A DNA stretch of 8,165 nt from Bacillota bacterium (GTDB lineage: Bacteria > Bacillota > Clostridia > Oscillospirales > Acutalibacteraceae), in NCBI GenBank assembly GCA_023417635.1, contig JAEZFF010000041.1, positions 1-8,165 of the forward strand, in the 5' to 3' direction. The notes beneath the pieces were generated by a model that was given only the letters and a program-made list of their open reading frames with translations, was not told the DNA's origin and searched no databases. Position 1 is the stretch's first letter; each line of letters starts with the position of its first letter. A program made the translations under genes and the position numbers. This document shows, piece after piece, positions 1-5,716 of this stretch.

Positions 1-407
1 ACAGGCGTCATTACGAGAACATTTCGCACCTCCTTACCGAAAAGCATCAGCGGGAATTAATAGAGTCTGGCAAAGATGAAAAAACCGCTGCCCGTACGGC
101 GGGCAAAATGTCCAATGAAGATGCGCGTTTCGTGCTGCCTAATGCCTGCGAGACCAAGATGATCTGCACCTTTAACGCGCGGGAGCTGCTTCACTTTTTT
201 TCACTGCGGTGCTGCAGCCGCGCCCAGTGGGAAATCCGCGAGGTGGCAAACCAGATGCTGAGCCTTGTTAAGCCGCTTGCGCCGGATATTTTTGTGAAAG
301 CCGGGCCGGGATGTGTGCGCGGTGCCTGCCCTGAAGGAAAGATGTCCTGTGGGCGTGCGGAAGAGGTTCGCGCCTCTTATTTACAGAAACCGGTGAGCGA
401 AAAATGA
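1..407 (+). CDS. thyX: Flavin-dependent thymidylate synthase ThyX, C-terminal part (5' end outside window)
   Basis: ThyX methylates dUMP to dTMP with methylene-tetrahydrofolate, FAD and NADPH and releases tetrahydrofolate, so cells using it need no dihydrofolate reductase for this step. The reading frame is open from base 3 and gives 134 residues, roughly the last half of a protein that is usually 220-260 residues long. The diagnostic block is at fragment residues 58-79: NARELLHF, then LR, then AQWEIR, which in the family lines the dUMP/FAD site; the arginine in LR matches the one that binds dUMP. Upstream of it, R42 and LPNA also fit the family. The RHRxxSxNExSxR motif would lie before the window. 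The C-terminal tail carries Cys104, Cys109 and Cys117 in a Gly/Cys-rich stretch. The stop codon overlaps the next start as ATGA, which suggests translational coupling to the kinase of the same pathway. Confidence 0.95.
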   Translation, partial: RRHYENISHLLTEKHQRELIESGKDEKTAARTAGKMSNEDARFVLPNACETKMICTFNARELLHFFSLRCCSRAQWEIREVANQMLSLVKPLAPDIFVKAGPGCVRGACPEGKMSCGRAEEVRASYLQKPVSEK

Positions 408-1081
408 GAGGTAAGCTGATTACGGTGGAGGGCCTTGACGGAAGCGGAAAAACAACGCAGATGCAGCTGCTGGAAGATGCCCTGAATCAGCGCCGCCTCA
501 AGTTTCGCCGCATGAAATTCCCCGTTTATGAACAGCCGTATTCCGCGCCGGTGCGGATGTACCTGAACGGCGAGTTTGGGCACAATCCAGGTGACGTAAA
601 CGCATATGCGGCTTCTACACTTTTTGCTGTAGACCGTTTTGCAAGCTACCGCCAGATGTGGGGAAAAGATTATGAAAATGGTGTGCCGATTTTTACCGAC
701 CGATACACGACTTCCAACATGATTTACCAAATGCCGAAGCTTCCGTGCGGCGGCTGGGAAAGTTTTCTTTGTTGGCTGAAAGACTTTGAGTATGGAAAAC
801 TTGGCCTCCCTGAGCCGGATTTGACCATTTACCTTGATATGCCGACGGATATTTCTCAAAAACTGCTGGACGGGCGCTACCGCGAAAACGGCGGCAGGAA
901 AGATATTCACGAGAGCGACACGACCTACCTTCGTGCTTGCCGGAAGTGCGCGATGTTTTCCGCCGAACGCCTTGGCTGGCATGTGATTCCCTGCGCGGAA
1001 GGCGGCGCGCCGCGCAGTCGGGAAGCAGTCCATGAAGACTTGATGAAAGTCGTCTGCGTCTTTTTGGATTCCAATGATTGA
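404..1081 (+). CDS. tmk: Thymidylate kinase-like deoxynucleotide kinase, divergent
   Basis: Expected to phosphorylate dTMP to dTDP with ATP in the cytosol, directly after ThyX. It has 225 residues, close to the usual 200-220. A Walker A loop is at residues 9-18 (EGLDGSGKTT). A thymidylate-kinase DRY motif is at 99-101, followed by TTSNMIYQ. AVDRF at 75-79 resembles the ADR motif, PDLTIYLD at 138-145 is the strand after the nucleoside site, and 157-172 (GRYRENGG to HESD) is an Arg-rich lid. The usual bacterial REPGGT segment is absent; in its place is KFPVYEQPYSAPVR at 38-51, closer to the FPER-type segment of human thymidylate kinase. GGTGAG at 393-398 can serve as ribosome-binding site 5 nt before the ATG. 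The gene overlaps thyX by 4 nt and the next gene by 8 nt. The symbol is by family; a broader deoxynucleoside-monophosphate kinase is the main alternative. Confidence 0.85.
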   Translation: MRGKLITVEGLDGSGKTTQMQLLEDALNQRRLKFRRMKFPVYEQPYSAPVRMYLNGEFGHNPGDVNAYAASTLFAVDRFASYRQMWGKDYENGVPIFTDRYTTSNMIYQMPKLPCGGWESFLCWLKDFEYGKLGLPEPDLTIYLDMPTDISQKLLDGRYRENGGRKDIHESDTTYLRACRKCAMFSAERLGWHVIPCAEGGAPRSREAVHEDLMKVVCVFLDSND

Positions 1082-1952
1082 ATTTGCAAAGCCGGAAATG
1101 CAGCCGGCACTTTCGCTTCTTTGGCAGGAATGTTTTCACGACCCGGCGCAGTACCCGGATTTTTTTCTCAGCCGGATTTCGCTTTCACGGGACTGCCTCA
1201 CTGATATTGAAAACGGGAAACTTGCCGCTGCGGTCTACTTTCTTCCTGCACAGATTTACACCGGGGAAAAGACGCTGCAGTCACATTATGTTTTTGCTGC
1301 GGCAACGACGCCCAGTTTTCGTTCCCGCGGGCTGATGTCGGCACTGCTTGCGCGAATGGCCGAGGAAGGCGCAAAACGCGGCGACTGTTTTTCAGCGGTG
1401 CTCCCTTCGGATGAAGGGCTGTACCGCTTTTATGCGGCAGCCGGCTACAGAAGCTTTTTCCGTGTGCGGCTTGTGGATGCCGCACGGGAACGCCTGCAGG
1501 CATTGGCAGATGGAAGCCTGTCATGCGTGTGCGCAGCTCCGGAACTAAGCTGCCTGAATGCCTGCCGCCGGCAGTTTCTTTCCAGCAACAGTGGATCGCT
1601 TTTATGGGATGACCGGATGCTTGGGGTTTCGCTTGCCGTGAGCCGCACGTATGGCGACCAACTTGTATGCGCAGGGGAAGGCGCAGCATTTTCTTATGCG
1701 CTGTGCCGCACGGAAGGCACGGTCTGCACAGTGCTGGAAATGGCGGCGGAAAGCAAGGCATGCCCGGCATTGCTGGCGGAAATTTTGGAAAAAGCCCCAG
1801 CGAAACATTACCGTTTCCGACTTCCTGTTGGAAACGGGCCATTTCCGGGCGAGGGAGAATTTGTGCCGTTCGGTATGCTGAAGCCGCTGGGCGGCAGAAG
1901 TCTTGCTGACGCCGGTGCACGCAGCCCTTACCTTGGCCTTGGCATGGATTAG
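1074..1952 (+). CDS. GNAT-family N-acetyltransferase, substrate unknown
   Basis: A predicted soluble acetyl-CoA-dependent acetyltransferase of 292 residues. The GNAT core occupies about residues 1-135. Motif A is at about 72-97, with the pyrophosphate-binding turn RSRGLM at 83-88 (R-x-x-G-x pattern) after the strand YVFAAATTP. LYRFYAAAGY at 116-125 is the typical motif B helix with its aromatic-Gly-Tyr end. The remaining ~155 residues have no motif I can name; length and position recall the C-terminal part of Eis-like proteins, but it is shorter than classical Eis (about 400). The start lies inside the kinase gene, with only a weak GGA at 1066-1068 as ribosome-binding site, so translation probably depends on ribosomes finishing the upstream gene. 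The 34-nt gap downstream leads to a strong ribosome-binding site. Substrate cannot be told from sequence; nothing links it directly to nucleotide synthesis apart from position. Confidence 0.82.
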   Translation: MIEFAKPEMQPALSLLWQECFHDPAQYPDFFLSRISLSRDCLTDIENGKLAAAVYFLPAQIYTGEKTLQSHYVFAAATTPSFRSRGLMSALLARMAEEGAKRGDCFSAVLPSDEGLYRFYAAAGYRSFFRVRLVDAARERLQALADGSLSCVCAAPELSCLNACRRQFLSSNSGSLLWDDRMLGVSLAVSRTYGDQLVCAGEGAAFSYALCRTEGTVCTVLEMAAESKACPALLAEILEKAPAKHYRFRLPVGNGPFPGEGEFVPFGMLKPLGGRSLADAGARSPYLGLGMD

Positions 1953-1971
1953 CAGCGGAACGATAAAATAC

Positions 1972-1977
1972 AGGAGG
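1972..1977 (+). promoter_or_regulatory. Ribosome-binding site of the DJ-1/PfpI gene
   Basis: A perfect AGGAGG lies 9 nt before the ATG at 1987. It decides the start: an in-frame open stretch reaches back to 1903, but that would overlap the GNAT gene by 50 nt, has no such site, and adds residues not seen before the family's first beta strand. Confidence 0.9.
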
Positions 1978-1986
1978 TTACCGGTT

Positions 1987-2523
1987 ATGATTTATCTTTT
2001 TCTTGAAAAAGGGTTTGAAGAAGTGGAGGCCATGGCGCCGCTTGATCTTCTCCGCCGCGCGGGTGCCGAAGTAAAAACAGTTGGGGAAGGCGGGCGTACG
2101 GTGTTAAGTTCACACGGCGTGCCGGTCACGGCTGATATTGATGAAAACGGTATTTCGCTGAATGATATGGAAATGGTAATTCTTCCCGGCGGGCCCGGTA
2201 CGAAGAACCATGAAAAATGCCTTGCCGTACGCAAAAGCCTTTCGTATTGTGCCGAAAACGGAAAATACATTGCGGCTATCTGTGCGGCACCGGCTGTCTT
2301 GGGACATTACGGTTTGCTGAAAGGCCACAGTGCCGTATGCTTTCCGGGCCATGAAGCGGAACTTGGCGCAAAAAATGTTTTATTTGACCCTGTCTGCGTC
2401 AGCGGTAAAATCATTACGGCGCGCGGTGCAGGAGTTGCGGTAGAGTTTGCCCTGAAACTGATCGAAATCCTTTACGGAGCCGAAAAATCACAGAGCATCA
2501 GGAAGAAAATTCAATGTATGTAA
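1987..2523 (+). CDS. DJ-1/PfpI (ThiJ/YajL)-family protein
   Basis: A 178-residue single-domain protein of the DJ-1 subfamily, a flavodoxin-like fold. The family includes human DJ-1 and E. coli YajL, to which protective roles against oxidative and carbonyl damage have been assigned, some disputed. The first strand MIYLFLEKGFEEVEA starts at residue 1, with Glu14 in the place of DJ-1 Glu18, which contacts the reactive cysteine. Residues 64-71 (VILPGGPG) form the typical Gly-rich turn. Cys99 in AAICAAP at 96-102 is the nucleophile-elbow cysteine. TARGAG at 144-149, then EFAL, matches the conserved C-terminal block. The reactive-site residues are therefore intact. The last 10 nt overlap the next gene, so the two are probably translationally coupled. 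Chaperone, deglycase or amidase activity cannot be separated from sequence. Confidence 0.92.
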   Translation: MIYLFLEKGFEEVEAMAPLDLLRRAGAEVKTVGEGGRTVLSSHGVPVTADIDENGISLNDMEMVILPGGPGTKNHEKCLAVRKSLSYCAENGKYIAAICAAPAVLGHYGLLKGHSAVCFPGHEAELGAKNVLFDPVCVSGKIITARGAGVAVEFALKLIEILYGAEKSQSIRKKIQCM

Positions 2524-3128
2524 AAAATATTCGCGAAGTAAAAAATGATTTGCGTGCGCAGAGTCGCAGATTCCGCGACCATATGCCGTCGGAGCAAAAA
2601 GCCCTGTTTGATCGCAGAATCTGCAGCCGGTTTTTCGCCCTGCGGGAATATGCCAGCGCAGAACTGCTTTGCACCTATGTCAGTAAACCGATTGAGGTAG
2701 ACACGGCTGCGCTTATTGCGCGGGTGCTTTCAGACGGAAAGCGGGTTGCTGTGCCGCGCTGCTTTCCGGAAACATTTGGGATGCAGTTTCATGAAATCAC
2801 TTCCATGGATGACTTGCAGCCCGGTTGCTACGGGGTGCTGGAACCGGTTCCGGAACGGTGCCGCCCGGCGCGCCTTTCTGGTAAGGCTATCTGCATTGTG
2901 CCTGGCCTTAGCTTTGACAGCTGCGGTTACCGCCTCGGTTACGGCAAAGGCTATTACGACCGGTTCCTTTCGGGATTTTCTGGCCTTACGGTGGGGCTTT
3001 GCTACAGCCACTGTATGCGCTGGAACCTCCCGCACGGGTATTTTGACCGCCCAGTTGATATATTGGTAACGGAAAAATATATCCGGCGCGTAGGCGCTGC
3101 ACAAGAGAAAGATCAGGAAACCCGCTGA
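2514..3128 (+). CDS. fau: 5-formyltetrahydrofolate cyclo-ligase
   Basis: Converts 5-formyltetrahydrofolate to 5,10-methenyltetrahydrofolate with ATP, returning a stored or inhibitory folate to the active one-carbon pool. It has 204 residues, normal for the family (E. coli Fau/YgfA, B. subtilis YqgN). The ATP- and folate-binding signature is clear: VPGLSFD at 129-135 followed by GYRLGYGKGYYDRFL at 138-152. The N-terminal R-x-x-x-R pattern after K10 and the YVSKPIEVDT stretch at 55-64 also fit. CAGGAAG at 2499-2505 lies 8 nt before the ATG and serves as ribosome-binding site inside the previous gene; a second ATG at 2518 is out of frame. The 10-nt overlap points to co-expression with the DJ-1-type gene. 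With thyX upstream, the region has two folate-linked enzymes. A 37-nt gap follows before mltG, with no terminator visible. Confidence 0.95.
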   Translation: MYVKNIREVKNDLRAQSRRFRDHMPSEQKALFDRRICSRFFALREYASAELLCTYVSKPIEVDTAALIARVLSDGKRVAVPRCFPETFGMQFHEITSMDDLQPGCYGVLEPVPERCRPARLSGKAICIVPGLSFDSCGYRLGYGKGYYDRFLSGFSGLTVGLCYSHCMRWNLPHGYFDRPVDILVTEKYIRRVGAAQEKDQETR

Positions 3129-3153
3129 CACACTTGGGCCGGAAGCGGATTTC

Positions 3154-3159
3154 AGGAGG
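3154..3159 (+). promoter_or_regulatory. Ribosome-binding site of mltG
   Basis: A perfect AGGAGG lies 6 nt before the ATG at 3166. An in-frame TTG at 3160 directly abuts this site and cannot be used with it, so the ATG is the start. Confidence 0.9.
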
Positions 3160-3165
3160 TTGAAT

Positions 3166-4434
3166 ATGAAAGACGAGCAGAATTTTGACCGGGAACGCCG
3201 GAAAAGAGTCCAGAACTTTCGGGTGAATATTTCAGAAGACGACCTGAAAGACCAAATCCCGGATACGGTCATCAGCAGCTACAGCGATCCGGCCAAAGCG
3301 GAAAAGGTTCGCGAAACCACCGGAACTGTGGCTTCAAGCCGCGCGCAGCTTGCCCATAAGCTGCGCAGTGAGGAAAAAGGCGGCCGCAACAAGAGCTTTT
3401 TCCGCATGATGTGGCTTTGCATGGTGCTGATGCTTTCCGTTCTGGCCGGAAAATATCTGGTCGTTGGCATCAACGACATGCTGGCCGTCGGCAGGCAGCC
3501 AGTCAATGTGACGGTGGATATTCCGAAGCACGCAACTTCCAAACAGGTTGCGCAGATTTTTTATCATTCCGGTGCTATTCAGGACCCCGATTTTTTTCTG
3601 TTCTTTGCTAAAATGACAAAAGCTCCGCAGACCTATGGCGGCGGCAGCTACCAGATTTCCACTTCTATGGATTACGAAGCGCTGATTCACTCCATTGAGT
3701 CGAACGAAAAACGTGTAGATACGGTAAAGGTAACGTTTTCAGAGGGTATGAATGCCCCCGAAATTGCCGCTAAGCTGGAGAAAAATGGCGTTTGTTCTGC
3801 TGCCGATGTTCTGCAGGCGTTTAACACCGACAAATTGAACAACGATTACGACTTCATTGGTGCGCTGAAAAATAACAATGTTCGTTATTATAAACTGGAA
3901 GGCTATCTTTTCCCGGATACCTATGAATTTTTTAAAAACGAAGACGCAAACGATGTTGTTGACAAAATGATAAACAACTGCAGCAACAAGCTGACCAAGC
4001 AGATCCGCGACAAGGCAAAGGCTAAGAATCTGACGATTGATCAACTGATGACATTGGCTTCCATGATTCAGGCAGAGGCCGCCGATAAAGAAGATATGTA
4101 TAACGTTTCTTCTGTTTTCCACAATCGGCTGGAAAGCGGCAGCCGTTCGTTGGAACACCTGGATTCCGATCCAACGACGTTTTACCCTTACCGTCAGCAG
4201 GCGCTTGTACCCGCGGCACAGCGTAAGACGTACAAAAGCCGGTATGATACCTACACGGTGAAAGGCCTTCCGGCAGGCGCGGTGTGCAATCCGGGGCTTG
4301 ACGCCATCAATGCGGCGTTGAACCCGGCAGACACAAGTTACTATTATTTCTGCCACAGTAAGAAGGGCAAGGCATATTATGCGAGAACCCTTGCCGGGCA
4401 CGAAGAAAATCTGAAAGAAGCGGGGCTGAAGTGA
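3166..4434 (+). CDS. mltG: Endolytic murein transglycosylase MltG (YceG/YrrL family)
   Basis: Membrane-anchored lytic transglycosylase that cuts nascent peptidoglycan strands near the membrane and so sets glycan length. The 422-residue product has a charged cytoplasmic tail of about 80 residues, one membrane segment at about 81-102 (MMWLCMVLML start), and an outside domain. Residues about 113-180 fit the LysM-like substrate domain (VTVDIPKHATSKQVAQ), and FSEGM at 191-195 and GYLFPDTYEF at 246-255 are family landmarks. The catalytic glutamate is Glu304 in ASMIQAEA (299-305 region), matching Glu218 of E. coli MltG; the other Glu of the EKE pattern is Gln302 here. DSDPTTFY at 333-340, GLPAGAVCNPG at 368-377 ending in NPG, and YYYF near 392-395 match the C-terminal catalytic blocks. 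It ends in TGATG, shared with the next gene. The class B penicillin-binding protein downstream gives a second cell-wall enzyme nearby. Confidence 0.95.
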   Translation: MKDEQNFDRERRKRVQNFRVNISEDDLKDQIPDTVISSYSDPAKAEKVRETTGTVASSRAQLAHKLRSEEKGGRNKSFFRMMWLCMVLMLSVLAGKYLVVGINDMLAVGRQPVNVTVDIPKHATSKQVAQIFYHSGAIQDPDFFLFFAKMTKAPQTYGGGSYQISTSMDYEALIHSIESNEKRVDTVKVTFSEGMNAPEIAAKLEKNGVCSAADVLQAFNTDKLNNDYDFIGALKNNNVRYYKLEGYLFPDTYEFFKNEDANDVVDKMINNCSNKLTKQIRDKAKAKNLTIDQLMTLASMIQAEAADKEDMYNVSSVFHNRLESGSRSLEHLDSDPTTFYPYRQQALVPAAQRKTYKSRYDTYTVKGLPAGAVCNPGLDAINAALNPADTSYYYFCHSKKGKAYYARTLAGHEENLKEAGLK

Positions 4435-5663
4435 TGCATAGCAGAAAAACCGGTTTGCCGGAGCTGCTTTCTCCGGCAGGAGATCGCGAACGGCTGGAAG
4501 CCGCCATTCGTTTTGGCGCGGATGCCGTTTACCTGGCAGGCACGAAGTTCGGTATGCGCACGGCATCGCCAAATTTCAGCCCTGAGGCACTGGCTTCTGC
4601 TGTGGAGTACGCGCACAAAAATGGGGTGCGTGTTTACCTGACCTGCAATAATGTCATGCGCAATGAAGACTGTAACAGCTTGCCGGATTTTTTGCGTGGA
4701 GTGCAAAGCGCGGGTGTGGACGCGATGATTGTTACAGACTTTGGCGTAATGAGCCTAATGAAGAAATATGTTCCGGGCATGGAAATCCATATTTCCACAC
4801 AGGCTGGGGTTGCAAATTGGGCCACAGCTAACGCTTTTTACCAGCTGGGGGCGAAGCGTGTTGTCCTTGCACGGGAGCTTTCTGTGGAAGAGATTGCAGA
4901 AATCCGCGCCAAAACTCCAAAAGAACTTGAACTTGAAGTTTTCGTTCACGGTGCCATGTGCGTTTCATTCTCTGGGCGGTGCCTGCTTTCCGAATATTTT
5001 ACCGGGCGCGATGCAAACCGCGGTGACTGCACGCAGCCGTGCCGTTGGAAATATGCGCTGATGGAGCAGACTCGTCCCGGGCAGTATCTGCCAGTAAGTG
5101 AAGATGGGGAAGGGACTTATATCCTCAATTCGCGTGACCTGAACCTCATCAGGCAGATTCCTAAACTTGTTCAGGCAGGCGTTGCAAGCCTTAAAATCGA
5201 GGGGCGGGCAAAGTCCGCCTACTATGCCGCCGTTACAGCAAACGCTTACCGCCGCGCTTTGGATGCGTACGCAGAAGACCCGGAAGCACCGCTGCCGGAA
5301 TGGATTCCGCAGGAACTGGAGAAAATCAGCCACCGTGAGTACAGCACGGGCTTTTTCTGCGGCGGAACGCCGGGGCAGGTTTATGAAACCGGCGGATATG
5401 TGCGTGGGTGGGAAGTCATAGCGGTTTGCCGCGGAATGCGCGGTGGCTATGCGGTGCTTTCCCAGCGCAACCGCTTTTTCAGAGGTGATACTGCAGATGT
5501 GCTGGAACCGGGCACGGTGCCTTATGAAGTTCCGTTGGAAGAAATTTTCGACGCGGAGCAAAACCCGCTGGAATGTGCCAACCACGCGGAGATGACCGTT
5601 CTTTTGCGGACGGAGCATCCCATTGCAGAAGGTGCGCTTCTTCGGAAAAAAATAAATGACTGA
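4434..5663 (+). CDS. Peptidase U32-family protein, probable Fe-S tRNA hydroxylation factor (TrhP-like)
   Basis: U32 proteins were named as collagenases, but most studied members are Fe-S proteins that hydroxylate RNA or quinones (TrhP/YegQ, RlhA, UbiU/UbiV). The 409-residue product starts with the usual strand PELLSPAGDRE (9-19) and GADAVYLAG (28-36). The U32 signature is at 168-186: EVFVHGAMC, then SGRCLLS. Cys176 and Cys183 have the seven-residue spacing of the UbiU cluster ligands, and Cys199 and Cys203 in RGDCTQPCRW are further candidate ligands. ILNSRDLNLI and LKIEGRAKS (253-261) are also typical. The ATG at 4434 is preferred over the GTG at 4431, since GGGG at 4422-4425 then sits 8 nt away. 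In B. subtilis, mltG (yrrL) is likewise near U32 genes yrrN/yrrO (TrhP), which make 5-hydroxyuridine at tRNA position 34; that role is inferred here from context and length. Protease activity cannot be ruled out. Confidence 0.9.
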   Translation: MHSRKTGLPELLSPAGDRERLEAAIRFGADAVYLAGTKFGMRTASPNFSPEALASAVEYAHKNGVRVYLTCNNVMRNEDCNSLPDFLRGVQSAGVDAMIVTDFGVMSLMKKYVPGMEIHISTQAGVANWATANAFYQLGAKRVVLARELSVEEIAEIRAKTPKELELEVFVHGAMCVSFSGRCLLSEYFTGRDANRGDCTQPCRWKYALMEQTRPGQYLPVSEDGEGTYILNSRDLNLIRQIPKLVQAGVASLKIEGRAKSAYYAAVTANAYRRALDAYAEDPEAPLPEWIPQELEKISHREYSTGFFCGGTPGQVYETGGYVRGWEVIAVCRGMRGGYAVLSQRNRFFRGDTADVLEPGTVPYEVPLEEIFDAEQNPLECANHAEMTVLLRTEHPIAEGALLRKKIND

Positions 5664-5667
5664 CTAA

Positions 5668-5716
5668 AAGCCTTCTTCTCCGGCAAAAATACTTCCGGAG
5701 AGGGGGGCTTCCTTTT
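5668..5716 (+). terminator. 16-bp hairpin: terminator-like and overlapping the Shine-Dalgarno of the next gene
   Basis: Arms 5668-5683 and 5695-5710 pair over 16 bp (AAGCC at the base, TCTCCGG next to the loop, three G-U pairs), with an 11-nt A-rich loop at 5684-5694. It is followed by CCTTTT and then the ATG at 5717. As a terminator the U-tract is short and interrupted by CC, so it may be partial. The 3' arm contains GGAGAGGGGGG (5697-5707), the only ribosome-binding site for the next gene, at 9 nt from its ATG. The same hairpin may therefore end the upstream unit, hide the ribosome-binding site, or both. Confidence 0.6.

Noticed and set aside
377..1033. 218-codon open frame on the minus strand within the kinase gene
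   Set aside because: Antisense shadow of the kinase; no motif and no separate promoter seen.
1903..1986. Upstream in-frame extension of the DJ-1 gene to an ATG at 1903
   Set aside because: It would overlap the GNAT gene by 50 nt, has no good ribosome-binding site, and the AGGAGG at 1972-1977 points to the ATG at 1987, where the family's first strand begins.
3160..3165. TTG at 3160 as the start of mltG
   Set aside because: It touches the AGGAGG at 3154-3159; the ATG at 3166 has proper spacing.
4431..4433. GTG at 4431 as the start of the U32 gene
   Set aside because: Possible, but the ATG at 4434 has better spacing from GGGG at 4422-4425 and a stronger start codon; the difference is one residue.
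3739..4572. 277-codon open frame on the minus strand across mltG and the U32 gene
   Set aside because: Crosses the junction of two confident genes and shows no domain; treated as chance.
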